This document shows, piece by piece, positions 45,530-54,328 of a stretch of 64,000 bases of DNA. A program made the translations under genes and the position numbers. Source of the DNA: Pseudomonas sp. ANT_H4 (GTDB taxonomy: Bacteria; Pseudomonadota; Gammaproteobacteria; Pseudomonadales; Pseudomonadaceae); NCBI RefSeq assembly GCF_008369295.1, contig NZ_VOBG01000009.1:153690-217689 (forward strand), read 5' to 3'. How positions within the stretch are numbered: the first letter of the stretch is position 1; each line of letters starts with the position of its first letter. The notes beneath the pieces were generated by a model, which was not told where the DNA came from, made no database searches, and saw nothing but the letters and a program-made list of their open reading frames with translations.

Positions 45530-45938
45530 AGTCCTGCTGAAAGCACTGGGGCCGCGTCCTGATCGCCAAGTCGATTTTTTTTATATCGCTGCACAGCTGG
45601 CCCAGGGCATCAATGACGGAACGCTGCCGATCGGCACGAAATTGAGCCAGCAAGCGATCGCCGACCACTATGAAATCAGCCGTATGCCGGTGCGCGAGGC
45701 GCTGCGCTGTCTCCAAGCCAGAGGGCTCATTGACGGGAAGCCTCATCACACGCCGCAAGTTGTGGGCTGCGCCGCCAACGAAGATTCAGTTTTGGCAAAG
45801 GCGCAGGCTGAACTGAGCAAAGCGCTGCGTTTGTTGGAGAAGTGCCTGCCGCGGCTTGATCGTCCGAACGATGAGCTGGCCCCCGTCGTCGCTGAATTCA
45901 TCTCTACCTGTCAGACAAGTCAAGGCGGTGACCAATGA
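45522..45938 (+). CDS. GntR-type winged-helix regulator, short
   Basis: 138 residues. Residues ~17-80 form a GntR winged helix (QQAIADHYEISRMPVREALRCLQARGLI). No ligand-binding FCD/UTRA domain follows; the C-terminus is a helical segment. Likely represses or activates the small-gene operon. Overlaps both neighbours. Confidence 0.85.
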   Translation: MCEVLLKALGPRPDRQVDFFYIAAQLAQGINDGTLPIGTKLSQQAIADHYEISRMPVREALRCLQARGLIDGKPHHTPQVVGCAANEDSVLAKAQAELSKALRLLEKCLPRLDRPNDELAPVVAEFISTCQTSQGGDQ

Positions 45939-46144
45939 CCGTATGCCAACAAAAATTCCCGTGGACGTCCCATGGGATCGCCTTCACCAGCCGCAGCCAT
46001 CTTGAACGGACCGTCGAACGACTCGCTCAAGGCCGAACCCAAGAGCACGTATCGGCTGCGCAAAAGCTGCTACGCGAAGCCCAACAACACCACAAGCTGA
46101 GCGCTGATCAGTACACCGATATCAAAGAGCGACTTCACCTATGA
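45935..46144 (+). CDS. Small hypothetical protein (69 aa)
   Basis: 69 residues starting in an ATGA overlap. Helical, with a His-rich stretch (EAQQHHKL). Unknown. Confidence 0.55.
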   Translation: MTVCQQKFPWTSHGIAFTSRSHLERTVERLAQGRTQEHVSAAQKLLREAQQHHKLSADQYTDIKERLHL

Positions 46145-46440
46145 AGGGATTCCGCCCCAATGGGACTACCTATCATCTTCATCTCAGCGTGCGTGGGGCT
46201 TTGCGAGATTTTACCAAGCGTCAGCTCAAAGGCATGTTCCGCTTCGAAGACGGTCGGGAATGTACTGCTCACGAAGCACGAGAGCATTTGTATGGATGCC
46301 TGGCCCAAGGAAAAGAGGTGCTGCCGTTCGGCCCGGCCTGCGATGGCTTCGATTTTTCGGGCGGCGGCTGCCCAGGACACGACACCCCATTAGCAGAAGT
46401 ACTTGGGCAGAGCCAAATGGCGCCGGAGATTCCAGGATGA
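46141..46440 (+). CDS. Small hypothetical protein (99 aa)
   Basis: 99 residues, ATGA overlaps on both sides. Contains HLSVRGALRDF and a Gly-rich FSGGGCPGHD patch with two cysteines further upstream. Unknown. Confidence 0.55.
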   Translation: MKGFRPNGTTYHLHLSVRGALRDFTKRQLKGMFRFEDGRECTAHEAREHLYGCLAQGKEVLPFGPACDGFDFSGGGCPGHDTPLAEVLGQSQMAPEIPG

Positions 46441-47042
46441 GTAACCGTTCTAATGAAACCGTCGAGGGCGACGATGCGTATGCCTCGGCCGGTGACGTCA
46501 CGAAGCAGTTGGCTTATCGCGTGACCACGGATCTAAGGTTCTGCGGTGATGAAGTCCACAAGGCTCTCGCCGAGGGCGTCCTAACCCTGACCGCCGAGAA
46601 CGAGGCTTTGAAAGGTCCGCATGACTGGCTGGCCGAAGACTTGATCAAGGAACTCGACGACAACGCCCAGTCCTTTCAGGAAAACGCCTGTGGGGTAGGT
46701 GAAGACCCTTTTGTAATTGTTCTTTTGGCGGCCGCGTCACGCATCCGGAGGCAGGAAGTGAATATCGTCAATGCCAAAGCCGAGAACGTGCGACTGCAAG
46801 CCTGTGAGGATGTGCTGACCAAGGCATTGACTGACGTGCGTGAAGCACTTGGTCGTGAGTGCAGGGATCAGTATGCGGGGCTTGATGAGACCCGCGACAT
46901 TCTCGACGCCGCACTCAAGTCAGCAGAGCGAACCAACACCAGTAGCCGGACCAATTGCCCGTACAGCGGCATTTGCCACACCAGCAGTGAGACGTGTGCA
47001 AAGGCACTGGCGCAGATAGAGGGTAGTAGCGATGACGCATAG
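46437..47042 (+). CDS. Cys-motif protein A (201 aa)
   Basis: 201 residues, ATGA overlap with the previous gene. Contains TAENEALKGPHDW near residue 60 and a C-terminal CPYSGICHTSSETCAKAL. The gene at 49463 has the same length and related motifs (IAENETLKAKTATW; CPHCAVCHTAEETCIQAL), so they are paralogues inside one operon. The C-terminal Cys cluster may bind a metal. Function unknown. Confidence 0.6.
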   Translation: MSNRSNETVEGDDAYASAGDVTKQLAYRVTTDLRFCGDEVHKALAEGVLTLTAENEALKGPHDWLAEDLIKELDDNAQSFQENACGVGEDPFVIVLLAAASRIRRQEVNIVNAKAENVRLQACEDVLTKALTDVREALGRECRDQYAGLDETRDILDAALKSAERTNTSSRTNCPYSGICHTSSETCAKALAQIEGSSDDA

Positions 47043-47328
47043 GTGTTACCGGATAGACCCGAGCGTAAATGCCGTCACCGACCTTGTGACCGATGAACAG
47101 ATGCAGCACTCGTTTAATGGAACCAACTTCGGGCACGACGACTTTCGTGGCCTGCTGGCCCAGGGCTGCATCAAGGCGCTGGCCGGCTGGCACCAAGGGC
47201 ACACGCTGACCACGATCCTTGCCGAGCTTCACTTGATCAGTTGGAACAAGCAGGCCGATACGATCAAGGTCACCGCCAAGGGTCGCCACTACATTTGGCT
47301 CGCTTTCAATAGACGTCCAGGCGTTTAA
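47032..47328 (+). CDS. Small hypothetical protein (98 aa)
   Basis: 98 residues, start inside the end of the previous gene (11-base overlap). Strand-helix-strand outline, with winged-helix-like NKQADTIKVTAKGRHYIWLAF. Unknown. Confidence 0.5.
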   Translation: MTHRCYRIDPSVNAVTDLVTDEQMQHSFNGTNFGHDDFRGLLAQGCIKALAGWHQGHTLTTILAELHLISWNKQADTIKVTAKGRHYIWLAFNRRPGV

Positions 47329-47372
47329 CTGCGTGCCTGCTGGCACTGGCGCAACTGATTGCTGAGGTATTT

Positions 47373-47609
47373 ATGAGCGCGAAAAGAAAAAAGTTAGCAC
47401 CTCCCCATTGGGCTGAATGGACCGTTGGCAACACTATTCGATATGTCGGTTCCGGCCAAGGCGGTGAGGATTGTCACTGCCATATGACCGTGGGCGCCGA
47501 TTATCTAATCCATGAAGCACCGGATGATATGGAATCCATGCTCGTACTGGATGATGACGGCGACGAAATCTCGGTACTTGTTGGCGAGTTCGAATGGGTG
47601 AAGCCATGA
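47373..47609 (+). CDS. Small acidic protein (78 aa)
   Basis: 78 residues. Its GYxR-like SGQGGEDCHCHMTVGADYLI and DEISVLVGEFEWV outline resembles small beta-barrel phage proteins; no family recognised. Confidence 0.5.
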   Translation: MSAKRKKLAPPHWAEWTVGNTIRYVGSGQGGEDCHCHMTVGADYLIHEAPDDMESMLVLDDDGDEISVLVGEFEWVKP

Positions 47610-48154
47610 CAAAACAAACGATTTACGGCGTGCTGGCGCCGCGTGAACTGCTGGAGCAGGCTGTAGCAGGGGAAGAAGTTAGGCCGAGGCTCGAAGGTCG
47701 AAACAATACCTGCGTAGGTTGCGGAAACTGGATGCCTTACAGTCACCCAGACGCGCATGAGCATGAGGACGGGTGCCCGGAAGAAGACGCCGCCAAACGC
47801 CGCCATTGGGTAAACCAACTGCGCACCCTGTTGGATGCGCCTGCAAGTGATATGGAGGGGCGCTGGGGTTACAAATATGGCGACCCTGAAACCGGTGATC
47901 AAGGCGACCTCGCATGGATTCCAGCAGCACAGCCCCAGGGCGATCCAGTGGCGTGTATGCCGATTGAGCGATGCTATGACGTTCGGGCGAAGATGATCAT
48001 CGCATTCAATGAGACTAAGAAGTCGGGCGGCGATTTGGATGATGCGCTTGACGCTGCATACAAGGCGGCGTTGCGCTATTCGCCGAACCCAATGAACGCC
48101 GAGCAGCCCGCGCCGGTTCGCTATGAGCAGATTGACGAGGTAGCCAAGCCATGA
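47606..48154 (+). CDS. Hypothetical phage-like protein
   Basis: 182 residues starting in a four-base overlap. Contains a possible zinc site (CVGCGNWMPYSHPDAHEHEDGC). The C-terminus (VRAKMIIAFNETKKSGGDLDDALDAAYKAAL) resembles small helical tails of phage accessory proteins. Unknown. Confidence 0.5.
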   Translation: MTKQTIYGVLAPRELLEQAVAGEEVRPRLEGRNNTCVGCGNWMPYSHPDAHEHEDGCPEEDAAKRRHWVNQLRTLLDAPASDMEGRWGYKYGDPETGDQGDLAWIPAAQPQGDPVACMPIERCYDVRAKMIIAFNETKKSGGDLDDALDAAYKAALRYSPNPMNAEQPAPVRYEQIDEVAKP

Positions 48155-49470
48155 CCACCACCCAAACGATTGACAGCGTGCCGCGTGATGTGTCGGTGTC
48201 GGTGTCGGTGTCGATCACGCTGACCAAACAGCAAGAACGCGACATCCTGCGCTTCTACGATACGTGCGAAGACGGCCAGGGATACGACGTGCCGAAAGAC
48301 CGCATGAAGTCTCTTGCGTGCCTTGGCCTGATCCGTCCTACCGGGTTTTCTCGATACGAGATTACGGACGCGGGTGATGCCGTAATTGAGAAGCTGCGCG
48401 TCCTGCTGGATGCCCCTATTGTTTCAAGCCGCTCTGGCGTTTCCGCCAAGGTTTACGGCTATACGCCGGGGATGGGCTTGGTAGAGTTGCGCATAGCAGG
48501 CGGCATTCCCTCTTGGCTTGAGCTTGGCGAATCGGTTTCAGTGTTGCCAGGTGGGTCAATCAGTGACGCCGCCAGTGGTGCCTTCCATTCCTCCGTCACA
48601 GGTGACGCTGCTGGGATCGAACCATTCGCCTGGATCGCGGACTATGCCGCATGCGGCGGTGGCCGGAGCGTTTTCACCGCCGAGCAGGCTGCCCACAATA
48701 CCGATCGCATGTGCGTCAAAACGCCGGTTTATACCCTGAAATCCCTTGCTTCGGCATTGGCGGCGATTAAAACCTTGGAAGCCGGTGGCTACGCCTACAA
48801 GGGCGGCGAGATGTGGGAACTGCCGGTTGGCGCTGCGCCGGACTTAAGCCAACACCAAGGGGCACCGGTGGATCTCTCGTTACAGAGCATGCTGAACCTG
48901 AATTGGTCTGCGGCGGATGTTGTTCGTGCTATCTCCGATCAAGGTCCGCTGTACCGTAAGCCGCCGGTGAGCCACGGAGATACAGCTTTACTTCGTAAGG
49001 TGTACGACTTGATCGGCCTTTCCTACAGCCAGCCGGTGTCTGTGCTGTTGGCGAACCTCAAGAACATCATTCGGTTTTCCAACCTCCTGCACGCCATCGA
49101 GCGTAATTTCATGATGGTCCCTGGCAAGCCGAGCGATGAACCCGAGGACGAAGGTTGCGAGCCTGATGACCTTTGTCTGGTGAATTGCTGGGGATCCTCC
49201 GAAGCGGAGTACATCGAACAATTCCGGGCAGCACTTTCCACACTGACCGAGATGCGCAGTACAGAGCTGGCCAAATACATTGCTGTCGTCGACGGCTGTT
49301 ACCGTCTGGCCAGTATGCACTCCGGCAGTATTGATGGAGTTGATGAGCTGGGTGGCGATGAGCACGCGGACCCCATCTGCGCCATTTTTCACCGGCTGTA
49401 TTACGCCAGGTATCTGTTACCCAAAACGGTTTCCGATGGCGATGCTTTCGTGGAGTCTCGACATGGGTAG
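48151..49470 (+). CDS. Phage-like hypothetical protein, 439 aa
   Basis: 439 residues, ATGA overlap. N-terminal winged-helix-like segment (LTKQQERDILRFYDTCE ... ITDAGDAVIEKL). An EPFAWIADYA module followed by VYTL, common in phage accessory proteins of gamma- and betaproteobacteria, sits near residue 155. A GGTGTC tandem repeat encodes SVSVSVS near the start. Function unknown. Confidence 0.55.
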   Translation: MTTTQTIDSVPRDVSVSVSVSITLTKQQERDILRFYDTCEDGQGYDVPKDRMKSLACLGLIRPTGFSRYEITDAGDAVIEKLRVLLDAPIVSSRSGVSAKVYGYTPGMGLVELRIAGGIPSWLELGESVSVLPGGSISDAASGAFHSSVTGDAAGIEPFAWIADYAACGGGRSVFTAEQAAHNTDRMCVKTPVYTLKSLASALAAIKTLEAGGYAYKGGEMWELPVGAAPDLSQHQGAPVDLSLQSMLNLNWSAADVVRAISDQGPLYRKPPVSHGDTALLRKVYDLIGLSYSQPVSVLLANLKNIIRFSNLLHAIERNFMMVPGKPSDEPEDEGCEPDDLCLVNCWGSSEAEYIEQFRAALSTLTEMRSTELAKYIAVVDGCYRLASMHSGSIDGVDELGGDEHADPICAIFHRLYYARYLLPKTVSDGDAFVESRHG

Positions 49471-50068
49471 CAACAGAACGATCAGTGATGTTCATTTGGC
49501 GCTGCTGGAAACTATCGAAAAAACGTGGCGCCAGGGTAAAGAGTTTCCATCAGAGCACAACGCAGCCGTCGAAGACGGGCTCGTGAAACTGCGGGCGATT
49601 CTCGCTACCCCTTTGGTCCTCTGTCACGCATGTCTGAAAGAGGCGTGTGATCCGGACCACTTCGCCGAGGCAGGCAAATGCGTTCGGGTACTGGTTCCAT
49701 CATTGATCGCCGAGAACGAGACCTTGAAGGCCAAGACCGCCACATGGTGTGGATACGGTGATGAACATCAGATGCATTACTTCCACGGTGATGCGGAAGC
49801 GATCCGGGCTCTGGGGAAACTGTTATTCGAGCTAGAGGGGCTGCGTCTGGACGCCAAGCGGCCTTGGTGGTTGAGAATGCTCCCTTCTCGCACCAAGGTA
49901 ATACCAGGAGCTGCGACAGAGCTGACCAATATGAGCGGACAAGCTCACTGCCCGCATTGCGCGGTGTGCCATACGGCTGAGGAGACATGCATCCAAGCGC
50001 TGCGTCGAGTTCTTTCGCTGTATGAGTGCACCGAACATGGATCGGAAGGTGTTGAACCATGCGCCTGA
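49463..50068 (+). CDS. Cys-motif protein B (201 aa)
   Basis: 201 residues, ATG at 49463 overlapping the previous stop. Paralogue of the protein at 46437 (see the shared IAENETLK and CPHCAVCHTAEETC motifs). It has four or more extra cysteines in CHACLKEAC. Unknown. Confidence 0.6.
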   Translation: MGSNRTISDVHLALLETIEKTWRQGKEFPSEHNAAVEDGLVKLRAILATPLVLCHACLKEACDPDHFAEAGKCVRVLVPSLIAENETLKAKTATWCGYGDEHQMHYFHGDAEAIRALGKLLFELEGLRLDAKRPWWLRMLPSRTKVIPGAATELTNMSGQAHCPHCAVCHTAEETCIQALRRVLSLYECTEHGSEGVEPCA

Positions 50069-50430
50069 AGAAAGCGGAACGTGAGCAACTACGGCTGAAA
50101 TATGGTGGCCACTGCGCCTATTGTGGCGTTGTGCTCGTTGGAAACAATTGGCATGAGGACCACCTTGAGCCGATCATCCGACAAGTCGATAAGCCCACCG
50201 AGCGCCCGGAAAACCATCGGCTCTACAACATGATGCCCGCCTGCGCCCCTTGTAACCGAAGTAAGGGGCGGCAGGAGCTGGAAGGCTGGCGCAAGTGGCT
50301 TGCAGGGCACGTGAATAGCCTCAACGAGTATCACGGCATCTATCGCATGGCGAAAGCTTATGGTTTGGTCGTGGAGACGGCTGCTCCCGTCGTCTTCTAC
50401 TTTGAAAAATGCGAGGCGGCGCGAGAATGA
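50059..50430 (+). CDS. HNH endonuclease
   Basis: 123 residues. HNH motifs: CAYCGVVL, HEDHLEPI (the two His), then RLYNMMPACAPCNRSKG, i.e. CxxC...H...N...CxxC. Small homing/phage-type HNH nuclease. Overlaps both neighbours, so it belongs to the accessory operon. Confidence 0.9.
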   Translation: MRLKKAEREQLRLKYGGHCAYCGVVLVGNNWHEDHLEPIIRQVDKPTERPENHRLYNMMPACAPCNRSKGRQELEGWRKWLAGHVNSLNEYHGIYRMAKAYGLVVETAAPVVFYFEKCEAARE

Positions 50431-50801
50431 AAGCGCTGACTATTCGACAGCCTTGGGCATGGCTCATTGTGCATGCCGGGAAGAACGTCGAAAACCGCAG
50501 TTGGCGGTCTCACTACCGTGGCCGCTTTCTGGTGCATGCGGCAAAAGGAATGACCCTGCGAGAGTACGAAGAAGCCAAGGCGTGGTCCTGTGCATGCGGC
50601 GCGATAGAGATCCCTGCGTTTGGAGATCTGGAGCGGGGCGGAGTGATTGGTTCGGTTGAATTGGTGGACGTCCTCGATCACAGCGACTCTCCCTGGTTCA
50701 TGGGGCCTAAGGCTTTTGTGCTACGCGCCCCGCAGGCCCTGCCATTTATGCCGGTTAAAGGTCGGCTCGGATTCTTCGAGGTGCCAACCGCTCATGACTG
50801 A
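50427..50801 (+). CDS. ASCH-domain protein
   Basis: 124 residues from the ATG at 50427 (ATGA overlap). ASCH fold: ALTIRQPWAWLIVHAGKNVENRSW, then GVIGSVELVDV. ASCH domains bind RNA or modified bases. Partner genes are the HNH nuclease and small ORFs. Confidence 0.88.
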   Translation: MKALTIRQPWAWLIVHAGKNVENRSWRSHYRGRFLVHAAKGMTLREYEEAKAWSCACGAIEIPAFGDLERGGVIGSVELVDVLDHSDSPWFMGPKAFVLRAPQALPFMPVKGRLGFFEVPTAHD

Positions 50802-50868
50802 CGAAGAGGACTTGCAGGGTGAGGGGCGGCTCTTCTTCATCTGTTATGACCCCGTGATTGAGGGCTAG
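50794..50868 (+). CDS. Very short ORF (24 aa)
   Basis: Starts in an ATGACTGA overlap with the ASCH stop; MTDEEDLQGEGRLFFICYDP. Might be a genuine coupled micro-ORF, but could be chance. Confidence 0.3.
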   Translation: MTDEEDLQGEGRLFFICYDPVIEG

Positions 50869-51054
50869 GCCTTTCAAATGTTCATGCGGCACCAGAGGCG
50901 ACAACTGCTCTGGGGGAAACCCTCGGCGGTTGGCCTCAACCCAGACTGCCCGAACGGGGCCAGATCATTGGCGTCAGGTAGACCCATCTCGGGACGCTGC
51001 ATCCTTCGTGAACCTGGCGGCGACTTATCAGTTTTTCAATTGAGGAACACAAAC

Positions 51055-51303
51055 ATGGTCCAAGAACTGAAGGCATACCAGTTGGGAGACGATATTGTCG
51101 CCCACTACACACCGGAAAAAGCGCTCGATTTCTTGCGTCGTTTTTGCGGATTAACCGATGAAGTCAGTATCGAGGATATCGAGTTGACGAGCGATGTTTT
51201 GCTCGACACTGAAATGTTAGAGGAGGATGGCACGCCGGCCGGGACTTTGCGTGCTCATTTGGCTGCGGCAACTGAGCCCTGTTACCTGCATGGGCCGGAA
51301 TAA
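51055..51303 (+). CDS. Small hypothetical protein (82 aa)
   Basis: 82 residues, GAGGAA upstream of the ATG at 51055. Acidic, helical, begins MVQELKAYQLGDDIVAHYTP. Unknown. The preceding 186 bases show no gene. Confidence 0.6.
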   Translation: MVQELKAYQLGDDIVAHYTPEKALDFLRRFCGLTDEVSIEDIELTSDVLLDTEMLEEDGTPAGTLRAHLAAATEPCYLHGPE

Positions 51304-51373
51304 TGCGACTCGGACTTTAACTGTCGGTGTGATCCATCTCCTGGGATAACGCCTACGCCCTAAGGAGAAAATT

Positions 51374-51922
51374 ATGAACAGTCATGCAGGTACAGTTGTG
51401 AGTAAGGACGCCACCGGAGTTAATGCCTCGAGAGAGCAATTGCACGTGGTTTTTACTCCAGACCACGAGGAGGAAGGGAGTGGCCTCAAAGTCGATATTT
51501 CAGAATGGTTGAGTGAGGCAGGTCTTCCGGATCTGACGCTACTGTGGACTCACACTGCGGTTTTTAATATCGACCATATTGGTCGGATTCTTGAGTGGTA
51601 CTACGTCGAAAAAAATCCCGATCTAAAAAAGCTCGTTCAGCATTGCCAGCGTATAGATCGGGAGGTCATGCCATTCGGTTATCAGTGTACGTTCAACGCG
51701 GAGGTTTTAAAGGCTTGGATCCTCGCCAATCGGCTCGACCTTGGTAATTCGCTGGTCTGCTTGCGCAATTCAGTGATTGTCTATACGACGGATACGCCAG
51801 GGTTCAAGTCAAAAGGATCCTACTTTTGGTACAAATTGAATTGCGGTACCAGGTCCTCAGAACGGTTTGACAGTGAGCTTGATGCTGGCAATAACGCAGT
51901 AGCCGTTCTCAATCTCGCGTAG
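51374..51922 (+). CDS. Hypothetical protein
   Basis: 182 residues, AAGGAG before the ATG. Alpha/beta outline with TLLWTHTAVFNIDHIGRILEWYYV. No family recognised. A terminator follows (51946-51981). Confidence 0.65.
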   Translation: MNSHAGTVVSKDATGVNASREQLHVVFTPDHEEEGSGLKVDISEWLSEAGLPDLTLLWTHTAVFNIDHIGRILEWYYVEKNPDLKKLVQHCQRIDREVMPFGYQCTFNAEVLKAWILANRLDLGNSLVCLRNSVIVYTTDTPGFKSKGSYFWYKLNCGTRSSERFDSELDAGNNAVAVLNLA

Positions 51923-51945
51923 TCGCGCCAGTTCTACATACACCT

Positions 51946-51981
51946 AAGCCCTGATCGCATGTCGCGATTGGGGTTTTTTTT
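51946..51981 (+). terminator. Terminator
   Basis: GCCCTGATCGC pairs imperfectly with GCGATTGGGG, followed by eight T. Confidence 0.8.
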
Positions 51982-52164
51982 CTCGCGAACAGCAGTGTTG
52001 ATGCAGCAAATGATGCCGAGGTCCTACACGATCTTCTGAGTAGGCGGTGCGATGATGCACTGGGTGTTGCGTTGATTGGGGGCTCTAAATACCTGCCTGA
52101 ATAGGAGCAATATGATATTGAAAAGGTAGGGTAAACTAGCCACTTGACCGGGATGGAGACCTCA

Positions 52165-52704
52165 GTGCCTGCCTATTTTCCTCCACTGACCATTGACGGT
52201 CAGTTTTTTGATTTTGCCCATCTTGAGCCGTTTACCTTCACTGTGACCAGCTTGCTTGCCAAGAAGGATTTGAAGGTTCACGTGACGTTTTCCAATCACT
52301 GTTTTACAGAAGGGTTTGAGGCGGAAAAGCATCGCCCAGGACAGCCAGTTATCATGGATGGTGTGCGCCAGCGGCTTTTTTGCCCAGTACGGTACCGTCT
52401 GTCCCTTAACCTCCCCGCAGTGATCCAGGGGCTAATCCATCCAAAGGCGAAGGTCTGGGAAACCGCGGCAGAACGAAATTGGTGCTATTCCATAACAATT
52501 GAAGACCCGAGCGGGCCATACCATGTTTTTTTTGAGGTGCGACGTGCCGGCCGAGAGAAACGTCAGTGGCAAGATATCAATCTGGTGATCGAAAGCGCTT
52601 ATCATGAGGGGGAGGGCGGTGGGCCAGTATTGAAGGGCTCAATGGCTTTCGCGCTGCTATGCGGTAAGGTCTATATGGGGCACCCAACCGCAACTAAGCG
52701 ATAG
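52165..52704 (+). CDS. Hypothetical protein
   Basis: 179 residues from GTG at 52165 (GGAG six bases upstream); TTG 52144 and ATG 52153 lack a site. Strand-rich, with a CFTEGFEAEKHRPGQP loop that recalls uncharacterised Pseudomonas proteins. Terminator follows (52714-52740). Confidence 0.6.
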   Translation: MPAYFPPLTIDGQFFDFAHLEPFTFTVTSLLAKKDLKVHVTFSNHCFTEGFEAEKHRPGQPVIMDGVRQRLFCPVRYRLSLNLPAVIQGLIHPKAKVWETAAERNWCYSITIEDPSGPYHVFFEVRRAGREKRQWQDINLVIESAYHEGEGGGPVLKGSMAFALLCGKVYMGHPTATKR

Positions 52705-52713
52705 CTCACAAAC

Positions 52714-52740
52714 GAAAAAAGACGCCTAAGCGTCTTTTTC
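52714..52740 (+). terminator. Terminator
   Basis: GAAAAAAGACGC / GCGTCTTTTTC with CTAA loop; likely bidirectional. Confidence 0.88.
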
Positions 52741-53009
52741 GTAATCAGTAAAGCAGATCCGGACACCACTTACGAACCGCCTTGCGCGGTTACGGCTTTC
52801 GCCGCTGGGAAGCGCTCAATCTCATCCGGTCAGTCGCTTCGATGGGTTAAATCTAACGAAAGTTGACATGCGCGTCAATCATTTCAATCATTATGGATAA
52901 CCCCAGTTCATCCTGAATCACTCAAGCCGCCCATATACCGTGGTTGGGCGTCACTATGCTCCGTGCAGCCGGTCGGTTTGCATTGACGCAGCGACAAGTA
53001 AGCAGTTAA

Positions 53010-53025
53010 CTGGTTATCCATACAG
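53010..53025 (+). promoter_or_regulatory. LexA (SOS) box
   Basis: CTGGTTATCCATACAG: CTG-N10-CAG with the expected TAT...ATACAG bias, 20 bases before the umuD start. Predicts DNA-damage induction. Confidence 0.85.
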
Positions 53026-53045
53026 TTATTGTTCAGGCCAGGTTT

Positions 53046-53474
53046 ATGAGCGTGACCTTTCTTGGTCCCATTGCCGGCGGTGGTGAATCCCTACCGCTGT
53101 ATTCGTGTCAGGTGTCAGCTGGCTTTCCATCGCCGGCTGCGGACCACCTTGAAAAGCTTATATCGTTGGATGAGCTGTTTGAAATACGTGCGCCGCATGT
53201 GTACCTGGCCAAAATCCTGGGGGACAGCATGCAAGGCGCCGGCATTTTTAACGGTGATCTGGTGATCGTTGATCGAAGTAAAACGGCGCGACATGGCGAT
53301 ATTGTCATTGCGGCGCTTAACACCGAGTGCGTGTGCAAACGTCTGCACAAGCGAGATGACCAAGTGGTGTTGATGGCCGAAAATCCAAAATTTCCGCCCA
53401 GGTATGTGATGGAAGGCGACGAGCTGGTGATATGGGGTGTGGTCAACTACAGCGTTCGCGACCATGAGCGTTAA
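53046..53474 (+). CDS. umuD: UmuD-type SOS mutagenesis protein
   Basis: 142 residues. The cleavage site is VSAGFPSPAAD (Ala25-Gly26). The peptidase core has GDSMQGAGIFNGDLVIVD (Ser61) and CVCKRL (Lys98). UmuD processes itself with RecA help and supports translesion polymerase V. A LexA box precedes it. The usual partner umuC overlaps the stop but is broken after ~20 codons. Confidence 0.93.
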   Translation: MSVTFLGPIAGGGESLPLYSCQVSAGFPSPAADHLEKLISLDELFEIRAPHVYLAKILGDSMQGAGIFNGDLVIVDRSKTARHGDIVIAALNTECVCKRLHKRDDQVVLMAENPKFPPRYVMEGDELVIWGVVNYSVRDHER

Positions 53475-53526
53475 TGCTGGCGTTGATCCTGCCTTGCCGA
53501 TTTTTGCGCTGGCGGACTGCAATAGT
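53464..53526 (+). pseudogene. umuC: umuC 5' stub
   Basis: ATG at 53464 overlaps the umuD stop. The stub reads MSVNAGVDPALPIFALADCNSS, matching the UmuC N-terminus (x-FALVDCNSFYASCE) up to about base 53526. The frame then hits unrelated sequence and a stop soon after. No other umuC sequence is in the window, so polymerase V is not encoded here. Confidence 0.8.
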
Positions 53527-53917
53527 TCTGGACCCAAGCTAACAGTTAGTCGTGATTTTATCCATACAATTCAATAGCTTAATTCTTCTAACTATTTTGC
53601 ATTCATTTTGCGCAAGTTCACGTGATTAAGCGGTCGTCCACTCATGCGGCAAACTCGGGCATTTTTCCTCCCCAGTGCGTCTGCCAATGGCGAGGATGTC
53701 TTTCAATAGATACACAGTTCAGGTCGTAAGTGCTGGATGGATTCAAATCGTGGCTGCCGCGCATTTGCCGCTGCGCAGCAACTTGCTGAATAGCTGCTCT
53801 AGAACACCAAAGGCCCCACAATCGCACCTGATTATGGGGTATGCGCCCCTCCTCCGAACTGTTCATGACACCTACGAAGGCCCGCGCTCAACGGGAAGTT
53901 GTGTGACGCGCTAACTG
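53527..53917. other. Unassigned junction DNA
   Basis: About 390 bases between the umuC stub and the inverted repeat. Low-quality ORFs only; a frame at 53642-53866 on the minus strand might be a transposase end, but I cannot confirm it. Probably debris of rearrangement. Confidence 0.4.
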
Positions 53918-54328
53918 TAACGACCTGCATTTGAAAACGCGCCGACCTGCAATCAAGGCGTTTTCCGACCAGGATTAACTGCGACTGTCCGGCCCGGCCA
54001 GCATTAGCTGCAAATGACGGGGTTTATAGGTAGATGATCAAAGGCTGCATCAGCTCCTATATGGGCACGCGTAGAATCCAGAAAAGTCGCACGTTGAGGC
54101 CCAAGCAACCACTGCCTACCCTGCTTCGAGCAAACGCGTGGGGCCTACAGCTTTGAGGCCCACTACGCTATGTGCGGGCTCGGTCTCGCCCAAAGGGTTC
54201 GGTCAACTGACCAAGGTAACCTTTGGGATAGTCCCTCTCACGCAAGCCGACATTGGCGTCGACCTGCTTTCCTGTACTGTCGTAGAACGTCCCAAATAGC
54301 CGATCCCACACCATCAGAAATTCGCCGA
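53918..54328 (+). repeat. 411-bp inverted repeat, left copy
   Basis: Identical, as far as the eye can tell, to the reverse complement of 58118-58528. It contains a terminus starting TAACGACCTGCATTTG and the 3' end of a sterol-desaturase gene. Confidence 0.9.
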
